Below, piece after piece: positions 20,054 to 30,402 of a stretch of DNA of 64,000 nucleotides (positions are counted from its first letter, which is position 1; each line of letters begins with the position of its first letter). The position numbers and the translations under genes were made by a program. The stretch lies in the NCBI GenBank assembly GCA_943842505.1, contig CALTDI010000009.1, positions 43,796 to 107,795 of the forward strand, written 5' to 3'. Source of the stretch: an uncultured Pseudomonadales bacterium (GTDB lineage Bacteria; Pseudomonadota; Gammaproteobacteria; Pseudomonadales; Pseudohongiellaceae). Below the pieces are notes generated by a model, which was given only the letters and a program-made list of their open reading frames with translations, ran no database searches and was not told the DNA's origin.

Positions 20054-20845
20054 ATGGAAATTCCAAGTCTAAGAATTAGCCGCCTGCCAAGCCTGGCCCT
20101 GTGCGCTGTCTTCTCGTTCTGCGCGCAACAAACAGTGGCGCAGGAAGTGGGCGACCACCAATATACTAGCGAAGCGGTAGAGACCGGCTCGCGAGTCTAT
20201 ACACAGCAGTGCGCGCTATGCCACGGCCCACAGGGCGACCTGGTAGATGGTATCGATCTCAGTATCGGCCAGTTTCGCAACGCACAGTCCGATAGTGATC
20301 TTGTGGGCGTCATCAGCGGCGGTGCCGCAGAGGGCAGAATGCCTGCATTCAATCTGCGCGCCGAAGAAATGAACGGCATCATTGCCTTTATCCGTGCGGG
20401 CTTCGACCCGGAGGGTGTGGCGGTACGAATCGGCGACCCGGCTCGTGGCAAGGCATTATTCGAAGGGAAGGGGGAGTGTGCCGATTGTCACCGGGTGAGA
20501 GGTGTGGGGCCACGCACAGCGCCAGACCTAAGCAATATCGGTGCGATTCGCACGCCGGCGTCGCTGCAGCGCAACCTGCTGGACCCAGCAACTGCATTAT
20601 TACCTATAAACCGTCCTGTTCGACTGGTGACGCGCAACGAAGAGACAATCGTTGGCAGACGCCTGAACGAAGACACTTATACCGTTCAGATTATCGACTC
20701 GCAGGAGCGGCTGCGGTCTTTAAAGAAGTCAGATTTGGTTTCTTACGAGATCAGTGATCAGCCGAGTAAACAACCGACAGATATGACCAGCGATGAGGTG
20801 GCAGATGTTGTTGGCTACCTGCTTTCTCTGCGAGGTATAGAATGA
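20054..20845 (+). CDS. Secreted dihaem-type cytochrome c, partner of the next dehydrogenase
   Basis: 263 aa from ATG 20054 (GTG 20045 is an alternative). Signal peptide ends around TVAQE. Two haem motifs are visible, CALCH near residue 53 and CADCH near residue 143, each with a downstream methionine-bearing segment (MPAFN). The C-terminal third (VTRNEETIVGRRLNEDTYTV) looks like the domain that follows haem in TIGR02603-type proteins. The stop overlaps the next ATG (ATGA), so it is likely translated together with the PQQ dehydrogenase and takes its electrons. Confidence 0.82.
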   Translation: MEIPSLRISRLPSLALCAVFSFCAQQTVAQEVGDHQYTSEAVETGSRVYTQQCALCHGPQGDLVDGIDLSIGQFRNAQSDSDLVGVISGGAAEGRMPAFNLRAEEMNGIIAFIRAGFDPEGVAVRIGDPARGKALFEGKGECADCHRVRGVGPRTAPDLSNIGAIRTPASLQRNLLDPATALLPINRPVRLVTRNEETIVGRRLNEDTYTVQIIDSQERLRSLKKSDLVSYEISDQPSKQPTDMTSDEVADVVGYLLSLRGIE

Positions 20846-22501
20846 GAACTACTATGAAAATTAGAAAATACGGTATCGCTTTTTTACTGATTCTTCTGGC
20901 TACGAATGTGTCAGCGCAAGTTAGTTTCGAGCGAATCTTGAATGCCGAGGATGAGCCGGAGAATTGGTTAACCTATAACGGTGGTTATAAAAGCCAACGC
21001 TACAGTAAGTTGGATCAGATAACACCAGAGAACGTAAGCGATCTTAAACTCCAGTGGACACTACAGAATCAAGTCTTCGGTGCCTGGCAATCGAACCCGA
21101 TCGTTGCCGACGGCATTATGTATATTACCGAGCGACCTAACAGTGTTATGGCAGTCGATGCGATAACGGGACGGGTATTTTGGAAGTACAGACACGTTCC
21201 TGCAGAAAACGCCCTTGTTTGTTGCGGAGCGAATAATCGCGGGGTGGCGATTTTGGATGACAAGGTATTTATGGGCACGTTGGATGCGCGGCTCGTTGCT
21301 CTCGATCGAATAACTGGTAGCCCGGTGTGGGATGTGGAAGTGGGTGATGTGAATCAGGCTTACTCCGTTACCATGGCGCCACTGGTCGTGAAAGATAAAG
21401 TGATTGTCGGCGTTGGCGGGGGAGAGTTTGGTATTCGTGGATACGTTGCTGCCTATGATGCCGATACGGGAGAAGAAGCCTGGAAGACCTATACCATACC
21501 AGGCCCCGGTGAGCCGAATCACGACAGCTGGGAAGGGGATGATTGGGAGCACGGCGGCGCGCCGGTCTGGATTACCGGATCCTTCGATCCCGAACTCAAT
21601 CTCACCTATTGGGGTGTAGGAAACCCGGGGCCCGACTGGAATGCAGGGCAACGTCCCGGCGACAATCTCTACTCCGATTCGGTGATCGCCCTTGATGCCG
21701 ATAGCGGCGAGTTGAAATGGTATTTTCAATTTACCCCGAATGACGCCTACGATTATGACTCGGTGCAGGTGCCGGTGCTGGCCGACATAGTCTGGCGTGG
21801 CACGCCAAGCAAGGTCATGATGTGGGCAAATAGAAACGGCTATTTCTATGTGCTGGATAGAGTGACGGGTAAGTTTCTCGAAGGCAAACCCTACGTAACG
21901 GTGAACTGGTCAAGCGGCCTAGATGAAAACGGCAGGCCGATTCCCACACCGCAAGATGAGGGTATGCCGACGTTTCCTGGTAATCAGGGCGGCACTAATT
22001 GGTATCCGCCGTCGTTCAGTCCGAGAACTGGTCTGTTCTATTTCAGCGCCTGGCAGGACTACGCGACTATCTATAGAGCAGAAGAATCCGAGTATGAGCC
22101 CGGTCGGGCATTCCTGGGTGGAGGATTTTCGGTGTTAGCACCGGCACCCGGAGCACCGACCATCGGCATCGGACGAACCAATCCAATTAATAACTGGACT
22201 AACGAGGTTGGGTTTGCCTCCCTGAAGGCGATGGATCCTCAGACAGGCGAAGAGGTCTGGTCCTACGATCAGTTCGATGTCAGTGACAGCGGCATGTTAA
22301 CTACGGCCTCGGACCTATTGTTTACCGGCGGGCGCGAAGGTTATTTTCACGCCGTCGATGCACGCAGTGGCGACTCTGTTGTGGAACGTCAACTTGGGCG
22401 GACAGATTGTGATGGCGCCAGTTACCTATAGCGTAGATGGTGTGCAGTATGTGTCCGTGATTTCGGGACACGCCTTGTCCACCTTTGCCTTACCAAACTA
22501 G
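20842..22501 (+). CDS. Periplasmic PQQ-dependent alcohol-dehydrogenase-type enzyme, frameshifted near its 3' end
   Basis: Signal peptide to NVSAQ, then an eight-bladed quinoprotein propeller with W-motifs such as AVDAITGRVFWKYR and AYDADTGEEAWKTY. A vicinal cysteine pair (VCCGANNRG) near residue 128 matches the disulfide that contacts PQQ in methanol/alcohol dehydrogenases. The frame ends early at 22431, but dropping one base near 22375 gives LLWNVNLGGQIVMAPVTY and a normal end at TAG 22499-22501. Substrate is unknown. It is coupled by ATGA overlap to the cytochrome c upstream. Confidence 0.85.
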
Positions 22502-22510
22502 GGAGTCAAC

Positions 22511-23474
22511 ATGGCAGTAACATGTAGTACTAACAATGAGAAATTCCTAAGACAGCTTGCCGGCGCAGTCCGTCGCTGCGTCAATCGATGTGGGGTTCTC
22601 TTGTTTCTATTTGTGTTGCAGCCGGTTCTCGCTCAGACCGAACCTATTGAGCACACCATCGAAGTGGATGGTCACCCAATGGCGCTATGGGAAAAATCTG
22701 TGCCCGAGCCTAAGGGGCATATACTGCTGCACCATGGCCGGACCTGGAGCTCGCTACCGGACTTCGATCTGCAAGTGCCCGGCGAAGAGCTGTCGTTGAT
22801 GGATGGCTTTAACACACTGGGATATAGCGTGTGGGCGCTGGATGCCAGGGGCTATGGCAAGACGCCTAGAGACAATACGGGTTGGAATACACCGGACCGT
22901 GCCGCGCTGGACCTGGCTGCGTGTGCTGGATTGGCTGCTTGCGAGAAACGGCGAAGCAAGCCATGTCTGGGGGTGGTCTTACGGCTCAATGGTGGCGCAA
23001 CTGACTGCACAGAGGCATCCAGAGGCAATAGCCTCGGTCACTCTGTTTGGTTACCCCACCGATCCAGATGCTGTGGTACCAGAGACGTCTTTTCTATCCG
23101 AAGCCCCCGCAAGGCCAACTACCAGGGCAGCGGCCGCATCAGATTTCATTGTGCCGGAGTCTATATCGCAGCTGGCAATCGATACTTACGTCAATGCTGC
23201 GATGAAAGCCGATCCGATCAGGGCCGACTGGAATCAGTTGCATCAATGGAATGCGCTCGATGGCGAGCAGCTAGCGTTGCCGACTCTACTGCTTCAGGCA
23301 GAATTCGACCCGCTAGCGGATACAGATGCCCATGCGCGATTCTTCGCCAAGATTGCCAATCCCAACAAGCAATGGATTGTTCTGGCCGGGGGCGATCATG
23401 CCGCCTTGCTAGAGACCCCACGGGCAAAGCTAATAAAATCCACTATCGATTTTATCGAATGGCTAGCCCACTAG
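22511..23474 (+). CDS. Secreted alpha/beta hydrolase, frameshifted
   Basis: A Sec signal (LLFLFVLQPVLAQ) precedes an alpha/beta hydrolase: HHGRTWSS (oxyanion region), nucleophile elbow GWSYGS, acid in AEFDPLAD and His in GGDHAALL. The first part reads in frame 2 to about 22912, the rest in frame 0; one extra base near 22911-22917 reconciles them into DRAALDL-RVLDWLLARNG. It lies 10 bp after the PQQ dehydrogenase, so the three genes probably form one operon. Its stop codon shares CTAG with the stop of the converging permease. Confidence 0.75.
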
Positions 23475-25178
23475 CCGTGTCGGATTTTATTACTGCTCCA
23501 TAGTGCGAGAATTACAGCGAGCAGTGGCAGAAGCCCCTGGGTCACTAAATAGCTCATTTGTACTACCCAGATATCTCGCCCCAGCATGCCATAGTGGTCC
23601 GCATCAAACAGCCATATCAGATTCAGCCCCGCTATAACTATGCCTATGGCAAGCATTCGCCACATCTGCGCCTGAGTAAGCACCTGATCCTGGAGCAGTC
23701 GCGCAGCATGATTACTCCAGAGACCGGAATCAGCAGGACAAGAAGCCACAGATGATTGGCGAAGATGGCGTCGATAGCCTGATTGTAGGCGGCTACATTT
23801 TCAGATCCATAGAATCCCATGAGCGAGACAGACCAGAGAAATATATAAGCCGGGACGAAAGCGATGCCTATGGAAAAGAGTCTGTTGTGTAACATGGTCC
23901 AGGTAAAGAATGTTGCAAGCAAGAGTAGCGCTGTGAGAAACGCGCTAAGTGTCAGGAAAACTCTAAGTGCCAAATCGAAAAATCCATTCCGCTAAAGATG
24001 GCAAGAATTTCTAGAAACTCAGATTGTAAATTTTGGAAGTTGCTGAATAGGAGGGGCCCAAGCATCGCTAGTGTGCCATACATGATCACTCCCGCGAGGA
24101 GCGCACTGATTAGCGAGACGGAGGTGCGAATGAGGGTTAGCTTGGCCGTGCTAAGCGGGGTGGTTCTGTCGTGCAGACTCACGATAGGCGTGCCATTTTT
24201 ATAGCGCACGCCATACATACTGATTGTTAGGCCAACGCACACTAGGGCATACAGCGGCAAGGCTAACAGTCCCGCGTTCTTCGGATCAGGTCCATTGCCC
24301 GCGAAAAAAAATATGGTGGCAAAGATGGCTAGTGTCAGCGCGGCCCCTGCAAGCCCACCAAGCAGAGCGCTGTACATACCATGAATTTGACGTTCCTTCC
24401 AAAATTCGGCCGCCACGGGGCGTTGGTCGGGCAGACAGCAACGGGCAGAGGCAGGATGTCTCTTATAGCTCCCTGTTCGGCGCTGCTGAACAGCTTACTG
24501 CCAAAGTTAATAAGCGTTTCGCCGCTGCGCTGCTGGCTTACGCCAAAATAGGTCAGCACAAACATTGCCACTGTGAAAAACAGGGCGACAACATAGTCCG
24601 CAGGGTTTTCTGCCGAGACGATCCAGCTATTTTCGGCTCTCACGAAATCTGGCATGAGCAGGCCGTTCAGATAAAGAACGAGTGCGACGAACCAACCTAC
24701 AATGCTGGCTAATCCACTATTTGTCCACCACGTCAGCATTAGGGTCAGTATGGTGAATTGAAAAACGATGAAGCCAATTGGCAGCACGGAGACTTCTACA
24801 TTGAAGTAGAAGAGATTGACGACCATGCCAGGAAAAAAACGGCAGCCTCTATGAGAACGCAGAAATAAAGCAGGGGAATCAATAGAAGCGTGAACGTGCG
24901 ATACCGGAAACGAGAACTCTGCTACGGTAGGGGAAGCCTAGAGCCGAAGAAGTTCGCGCGATGCTATGGCTCTTGTGCAGCGTCACCGAATAGAGAAATA
25001 TTAGTCCGATTATTATTATCCATCGGCTACTTCGATTAGGCTTAGGGAGTCCTCATTGGAGTCCAAGCGCTAGTTCGATTAGAAAAAATACCGTGATCAC
25101 GCCGGCTACTTGCATGAGCAGTACTGGCCAGCTTATCTTGAAAGTACTCCAGAGTAGAGCCTGACTGGGGTTTCTCAT
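23471..25178 (-). pseudogene. ABC-2-type permease, broken by several frameshifts
   Basis: The start ATG (25178-25176) overlaps the stop of the ATPase gene (ATGA). The first 40 residues read MRNPSQALLWSTFKISWPV, then hydrophobic segments continue in shifting frames: fragments at about 24335-24826, 23952-24416, 23644-23973 and 23471-23749 together give some ten transmembrane helices. At least five frame changes are needed over 1.7 kb. It is either a decayed gene or a stretch with unusually poor base calling. By position it is the membrane partner of the adjacent ATPase. Confidence 0.7.
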
Positions 25179-26098
25179 TCTGAACCTTCCGTGATCTGTG
25201 TGTGATCGCGGAGGTCTTCGCGACCAATCTTGTAGACAAAAACCTCTTCCAGTGTGGCATGGCGTGATTCGACTATTACGCCACCAATATTTTGCAAGGT
25301 GCTGCCAAAGGAGTCCACGGACCCTTGGTGAATAACACTCCAGAATCTGCCCTCACCCGAGATTGAAACGGCATCTTCCAATTTTGGTAGGGCATGTTGC
25401 CGCTCCGAAAATCGAATCGAGGAATAGTGGTGATTTTTATTTATCATTTCAAGGGAGCTGTCTAACGTGACTCGCCCTTGGTGGATCATAGTGACATGGT
25501 CAGATAGGCGCTCTACTTCCTCCAATAAATGAGAAGAGAAAATTACGGTGCGACCATCTTCGGAAATAGTTCTCACTACTGCGTTAAGAATGTCATTTCG
25601 GACAACAGTGTCCAGTCCACTCGAAGGCTCATCGAGAATCAGTAAGTCTGGTCGGTGCGCAACGGCACAGATGAGCGCAACTTGTGCTCGCATACCTCGA
25701 GAGAGTGCCTTAATTTTTTTGGTAGGGTCTAAGGAGAATGTATCCAGCAATTCATCTGCATAGCTTGGGTCCCAGCCACCGTGGTAGGCGCTCGTGTAGC
25801 GCATCAACTCATTGATAGACATCCAGTCTGGAATGTCCCGATCTTCAGATAAGTAGCCGATATGTTTGAGTACTCTTTCCGGCTGTTTGACCGGATCTTC
25901 GCCGAATATTCTCACGCTCCCTGACTTTGCCCGTAACAGGCCTAATAGATGTTTGATGAGTGTAGTCTTGCCCGCGCCGTTAGCGCCGACCAGTCCATAC
26001 ACCTTGCCTCGACTCGCCTGAAAGTCGATGCAATCTAGGGCCTTGGTCTTGCCAAAGCTGCGCGATAAATTATGAACTTCGACCACCAATTCACTCAT
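25175..26098 (-). CDS. ABC transporter ATP-binding protein
   Basis: 307 aa. Walker A GANGAGKTTLIK near residue 40, signature LSRGMRAQV near 136, Walker B LLILDEPSSGLD near 155 and the H-loop in FSSHLLEE. It belongs to the CcmA/YtrB-like class that pairs with ABC-2 permeases in export or resistance. The regulator upstream overlaps its start by 8 bp, and the permease start overlaps its stop, so the three genes are one transcription unit. Substrate unknown. Confidence 0.93.
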   Translation of the reverse strand: MSELVVEVHNLSRSFGKTKALDCIDFQASRGKVYGLVGANGAGKTTLIKHLLGLLRAKSGSVRIFGEDPVKQPERVLKHIGYLSEDRDIPDWMSINELMRYTSAYHGGWDPSYADELLDTFSLDPTKKIKALSRGMRAQVALICAVAHRPDLLILDEPSSGLDTVVRNDILNAVVRTISEDGRTVIFSSHLLEEVERLSDHVTMIHQGRVTLDSSLEMINKNHHYSSIRFSERQHALPKLEDAVSISGEGRFWSVIHQGSVDSFGSTLQNIGGVIVESRHATLEEVFVYKIGREDLRDHTQITEGSE

Positions 26099-26513
26099 CA
26101 GTCTTCTCCGTTCCTTTGTTCTCTATCTGTTTTGTCTCGCCCAGTTGCAATTGTCTCTCCCTTATAAGGTCGAGCAAGTCGTCGGCGTTGAAATCGAGCT
26201 GATGCGCCTCCGCTAGAAGCGTATCGATTCTGGCTTCTATAATGCGTCTGCGCTCACGGTCGGCAAGGGGTGATTGTTGGTCGGAAATATAGGTGCCTGC
26301 ACCACGGCGCTTGAAGATCACACCAGAGGACTCTAATTCGTCATAGGCTTTCACTACCGTGTTTGGTGTTACGTTCAATGCCAGCGCGAGCGTGCGGACT
26401 GCGGTTATCTCCTCGCCAGGCTTTAGCAGTTTAGACGCCACCATGTAACGAATCTGATTCGCTATCTGTCGGTAGATCGGTACGCCGTCTTTGGTGTTGA
26501 TGGTGATATTCAT
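26091..26513 (-). CDS. GntR-family regulator, YtrA subfamily
   Basis: 140 aa. The N-terminal winged helix-turn-helix has PIYRQIANQIRYMVAS and ALNVTPNTVVKAYDELES; the short C-terminal part (about 60 aa, no large effector domain) is typical of YtrA. Such regulators repress their own ABC-transporter operon. Palindromic sequence lies across the predicted promoter upstream (26541-26577), which fits autoregulation. Confidence 0.9.
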   Translation of the reverse strand: MNITINTKDGVPIYRQIANQIRYMVASKLLKPGEEITAVRTLALALNVTPNTVVKAYDELESSGVIFKRRGAGTYISDQQSPLADRERRRIIEARIDTLLAEAHQLDFNADDLLDLIRERQLQLGETKQIENKGTEKTDE

Positions 26514-26540
26514 GATTGAGCGTTTCGCTTCTAGGTAAAT

Positions 26541-26593
26541 GTAAGCATGTCCTTACTGTATGGGTATTGTGATACAATTGTGAAGATTGTCAA
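26541..26593 (-). promoter_or_regulatory. Promoter and possible operator of the ABC operon
   Basis: On the minus strand TTGACA (26593-26588) and CACAAT (26571-26566) form a promoter with 16-bp spacing. Two palindromes overlap it: ATTGT-gat-ACAAT at 26566-26578 and GTAAG-catgtc-CTTAC at 26541-26556. Either could be the site of the YtrA-like regulator encoded just downstream. Confidence 0.5.
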
Positions 26594-26796
26594 GCATCGT
26601 AAATTGAATTCACGGAGATTGGTCGCAAACACTCGTAGATTCGTTATAAACCGTCAAAAAAGCGTGGTTCGAGGGGGCGTTTCTTGCTATTTTTGCTCGG
26701 CTAAACCCGTTTTATAAATCTTGGCACTGGTCTGTGCGACTGAAATCCAGTCGAATGGCTTGCTGCGAAGTCCTACGTAAATAGAGAGAGACAACT

Positions 26797-28851
26797 ATGC
26801 AAGCTCCAACCACAAGGAGATCAGCTCTTACCTGGCAGAAGTTCGCTGCTGCGGGTCTGTTGCTGTGTTCTTCAAGTTTTCTGAACGCTCAGGACATTCC
26901 CTTGTTCAACGAGGATCCTGCCGAGTGGTACACACTAGGCGGTGACTATGCCCATACTCGCTATACGCCAGCGGCTGAAATTACTGCCGAGAATTTCACG
27001 GATATGGAAGTGGCCTGGGAATGGGATGGCGCTAGTTTCGGTGCTATCAGTGGCCGTTCTACACCGTCACTGATCGACGGCAAATTAATCACCGTGGCGG
27101 GTAACAAGCGTTATGTTGTCGCTATCGACCCGAAGACGGGTGAAACAATCTGGTCTTATCGTGAGCCGGACACGCCCAGAGCAGCCTACTCAATGCGCGC
27201 CGATTACGGCAAGGGTGTTGGCTATGCGAATATCGATGGTAGAGATGTCGTCTATATAGTTTCGCCTGGCTTCTTTCTTACAGCTCTGGATGCAGATACA
27301 GGCATTCCCCTAGAGGATTGGGGCAGGCCGGTTCCTATCGACGGCTTTCCACAATCAGGTATCGTCGATCTACTTGCTGATCTCGGTCATCCCTATGATC
27401 CTTACGAGGGCATTCCCCTGGAGACTGGATACATTACTTCTTCTTCGCCACCCATTGTTGTGAACGACACTATCGTCGTTGGTAACTCGGCGGAGCAGGG
27501 CTATCACCAGGCGCGTATCGAAAACGTACCCGGCGACATTCTGGCCTACGATGCCCGCACAGGTGCCTTTAAGTGGAAGTTTAATGTTATTCCCAAGCCC
27601 GGTGAGTACGGTCATGAAACCTGGGAAAACGACGCCTGGCAGTGGACTGGCGATGTCTCTTCCTGGGCGCCGCTCTCAGCCGACCCGACAAACAATCTGG
27701 TCTATATTCCTACTAACAGCGCCACTATCGATTACTACGGCGGTTTTCGCCCCGGTGACAATCTCTATGGTGCCAGCTTGATAGCGCTAGACACCAGAAC
27801 CGGTGAGCGCGCCTGGCATTTCCAGATGGTTAAGCATGAGATCTGGAACTTCGATAACCCTACGGCGCCAGTTCTCTTGGATTTGGATGTGCCGGGACAG
27901 GGTCGAGTGCCAGCGGTAATGCAGGCGACCAAACAGGCTTGGGTTTATGCGTTTAACCGCGTTACCGGTGAGCCGATTTGGCCTATCGTTGATCGTCCTG
28001 TTCCTCCATCGATAGTACCCGGTGAAGTGCTTTCACCTACGCAGCCTCACGTAACACGCCCAGCACCTTACGATATGCAGGGCATTACTGAGGATGATCT
28101 CATCGACTTCACGCCAGCCCTGCGCGCTGAGGCCCTGGAAGTCATGGAAGAATTCGTAATGGGTCCTCTGTTTAATCCACCGATTCATGCCGACAACCCC
28201 ATGGGTAAATATGCGGCGATGAACTGCCCCGGCGGTGCCGGTGGCGCCAACATTACAGCGCCGGCAGTAGCCGATCCAGAGACAGGCAAGATGTATATCT
28301 CATCGCACAAAGCCTGTTTCGCATTGCGCTTAATCCCCGGTGAAGAATCTGATCTGTTGTTTCCAAATTCTACCGGTGTAAACACGTCCGCCTACGCAAA
28401 TGGTGCACGTGGTGCGACTGCGCGGACTCCTAGGCTACGCTCTGGCATCCCCATCTGGAAGCCGCCCTATAGCCGCATTACCGCAATCGATATGAACAGC
28501 GGTGATCATGCCTGGATGATTCCAACGGGTGAAACGCCGAATCGTATCGCTAATAACCCTGCGCTTGAGGGTGTGGACGTTGGCAATACCGGAACGGGTG
28601 CCTTGGTGCCGATGGTAGTAACCAAGAACATGTTGGTCTACTCTGATCAGGCCGGAGATGGCACACCAATGCTTTATGCTATCGACAAAGACAATGGCGA
28701 TATCATGGCTGAGATGGAAGCGCCTGGCCGCAGCAGCTATGGTATGAGTTCCTGGGTGCATGATGGTCATCAGTACATCTTGTTGCAGACAAGCTCATCG
28801 TTGACTGCGCTGGCTTTACCCGGCGCGCAAGTAACTGGCGACGATCACTAG
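26797..28851 (+). CDS. Secreted PQQ-dependent dehydrogenase (long form, 684 aa)
   Basis: Signal peptide ends near FLNAQ. W-motifs repeat along the propeller (VAIDPKTGETIWSYR, AYDARTGAFKWKF, ALDTRTGERAWHF, AIDMNSGDHAWM). It lacks the vicinal-cysteine motif of the 20842 paralogue. At 684 aa it resembles membrane glucose/quinate-type or acidobacterial PQQ enzymes without the N-terminal membrane part. Substrate unknown. It is monocistronic: a 283-bp gap upstream, and a clear terminator downstream. RBS is AGAGAGAGA. Confidence 0.85.
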   Translation: MQAPTTRRSALTWQKFAAAGLLLCSSSFLNAQDIPLFNEDPAEWYTLGGDYAHTRYTPAAEITAENFTDMEVAWEWDGASFGAISGRSTPSLIDGKLITVAGNKRYVVAIDPKTGETIWSYREPDTPRAAYSMRADYGKGVGYANIDGRDVVYIVSPGFFLTALDADTGIPLEDWGRPVPIDGFPQSGIVDLLADLGHPYDPYEGIPLETGYITSSSPPIVVNDTIVVGNSAEQGYHQARIENVPGDILAYDARTGAFKWKFNVIPKPGEYGHETWENDAWQWTGDVSSWAPLSADPTNNLVYIPTNSATIDYYGGFRPGDNLYGASLIALDTRTGERAWHFQMVKHEIWNFDNPTAPVLLDLDVPGQGRVPAVMQATKQAWVYAFNRVTGEPIWPIVDRPVPPSIVPGEVLSPTQPHVTRPAPYDMQGITEDDLIDFTPALRAEALEVMEEFVMGPLFNPPIHADNPMGKYAAMNCPGGAGGANITAPAVADPETGKMYISSHKACFALRLIPGEESDLLFPNSTGVNTSAYANGARGATARTPRLRSGIPIWKPPYSRITAIDMNSGDHAWMIPTGETPNRIANNPALEGVDVGNTGTGALVPMVVTKNMLVYSDQAGDGTPMLYAIDKDNGDIMAEMEAPGRSSYGMSSWVHDGHQYILLQTSSSLTALALPGAQVTGDDH

Positions 28852-28899
28852 GTACTAGCAGTACTAGTTGCGCTAGTTGTAATAGTTGATAGAAACGAG

Positions 28900-28933
28900 A
28901 CCGGAATGATTGTAAAGTCATTCCGGTTTTTTT
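28900..28933 (+). terminator. Terminator after the second PQQ dehydrogenase
   Basis: ACCGGAATGA at 28900-28909 pairs with TCATTCCGGT at 28918-28927 around an 8-nt loop, followed by a run of T. Confidence 0.9.
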
Positions 28934-28983
28934 CTGTCGCTCTCTTTATAAAAGTATAAGCACAGAAATTGGAGCATGCCGTT

Positions 28984-29388
28984 ATGAAATACATCGCGCA
29001 ATGTGAGTGTGGTCAGCTAAAACTGGAGATAGATTCGGAGCCGGTACTCGAGCTGCGCTGCCATTGTCGAGATTGTCAGGACGCATTGCGAGCCGACTAT
29101 GCAACTATTGCCTTCTTCAAGATGAATGAGGCTGTTGTTACGGGGGAGTTTGCAGAGAAGATCTATCTTGCCGAATCCGGTAATGAAACTTGCAGGCAAT
29201 ACTGTGATCACTGCAGTACGATGATGTTCGATCGTTCCGAAGGCTTCCCGCATCTTCTGGGTGTTATGAGCGATCAGCTACAACATCCTTTCGAATCGAG
29301 TCCCTCGTGTCATGTCTATGTGCGAGATAAGAAGCCAGGCGTGGAAATTCCTGCAGGAATGAAGCAGCATGAAGCTGGCTTGAGCTAG
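28984..29388 (+). CDS. GFA-family zinc protein (glutathione-formaldehyde-activating-like)
   Basis: 134 aa from ATG 28984; the in-frame TTG at 28969 is an alternative. The zinc cysteines of the GFA fold are visible: CECGQ near residue 7, CHCRDCQ near 27 and CDHCS near 80. Few GFA proteins have a proven reaction, so the formaldehyde role should not be assumed. It stands alone, and its stop shares CTAG with the converging DedA gene. Confidence 0.85.
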   Translation: MKYIAQCECGQLKLEIDSEPVLELRCHCRDCQDALRADYATIAFFKMNEAVVTGEFAEKIYLAESGNETCRQYCDHCSTMMFDRSEGFPHLLGVMSDQLQHPFESSPSCHVYVRDKKPGVEIPAGMKQHEAGLS

Positions 29389-29902
29389 AATAATTCGTCT
29401 ATCCCAATCAGTAGTACCGCTAGTGCGAGAACCCAGGTTAGGCAGGCCAGAGTATCATTGAGACTGTAGCGTAATCTCCTCATGCCGCTGATGCCAACCA
29501 TGGCGGGTATCACGCTGCGAATAGCCGGGATGAAGCGCCCAATGAAAATAGCGGCGCTGCCGTAACGGCGAATCATTTCTTCTGCACGAGTCACATTGCT
29601 CTGGTACTTTCTTACCAGGGCAAATTGATGAAACTTCGGTCCAAGAAACCGGCCGCAGTAGTAGCCCGCATGATCCCCCAGCAGTGCACCAAAAAACGCG
29701 AGAGGCAGTAACAGCTGAAAACTTGCGAGTCCATTATTATAGAGTGTGCGCTCACCAACAATAAGAAAGCACCCGAAACGAATAAGCCAATTCCGATACA
29801 GGACTCTGCAAATGCGAGCAGGGGAACGAGAGCAACCGCATAGTCGCGGTTGTTGTCCAGCCAATCTAGGATAGCTTGTTCGATAACATATGCCTCGTAG
29901 CT
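29385..29902 (-). CDS. DedA-family membrane protein (SNARE-associated fold), frameshifted
   Basis: The C-terminal two thirds read cleanly: LPLAFFGALLGDHAGYYCGR, then GRFIPAIRSVIPAMVGISGM, the DedA re-entrant motif. The family N-terminus (LDWLDNNRDYAVALVPLLAF, ESCIGIGLFVSGAF) is in another frame upstream of about 29770, so one indel lies near 29760-29775. A start codon in the corrected frame is not obvious (an ATG at about 29889 needs a further shift). DedA proteins are undecaprenyl-phosphate or lipid flippases. The coordinate of the 5' end is approximate. Confidence 0.7.
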
Positions 29903-30402
29903 TAAGTCTGCTTAGAACACAGATTCTACTCGCTTCGCGCCCGAATTGCCCTATTTGAAGTACCTGTTCCATGGCTCTGACTGCCGCCCCAGCTTAGTGG
30001 GCTCTGGGCGCTTCCTGCCTTTATATGGTGCAAATGTTTCGGCATGGAACATTGAAATCACCAGATTGAGGCGCGATCGCCTCGGACAGCACCGAATGAA
30101 GGTGCCTGATGCCCCTTCTAGTGGGCCCTAGCTAGATAGTCTTGGCTGACATGACTATTGCAAAGTCTAGATGGTAGATAGTAAGCGGTAGAGAGTAAAG
30201 CGGTACAGAGTAGGTAGTAGAGGGTAGAGGGTAGAGGGTAGCGCAGCTGGAGCATAGATCTGCGTGGATACTACCAGGGCGGCCAATCGAATGTTCGGCT
30301 GCGTTAAGCGTTGCAACTTTGAACTGTCAGAAAAAAATAAATTCAGTCACCGCATCACCAATTCCTATTCCGACGCAGTAATTTTGAGGCCAGGACAAGA
30401 GC
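29903..30402. other. 500-bp intergenic region with a low-complexity patch
   Basis: No convincing gene. The stretch 30171-30241 is built from degenerate GTAGAGG-type units, ending with three near-perfect tandem copies. The last 80 bp are AT-rich and must hold the promoter of the amine oxidase operon, although no clear -35/-10 pair stands out. Confidence 0.6.
30171..30241. repeat. Short degenerate tandem repeat (GTAGAGG-like)
   Basis: Repeated GGTAGA/GTAGAGG words, with three consecutive GTAGAGG copies near 30218-30240. Simple-sequence slippage is the likely origin. Confidence 0.7.

Noticed and set aside
30171..30241. Functional direct-repeat binding sites (iterons)
   Set aside because: Units are degenerate and of unequal length, which fits simple-sequence slippage; no replication gene is near.
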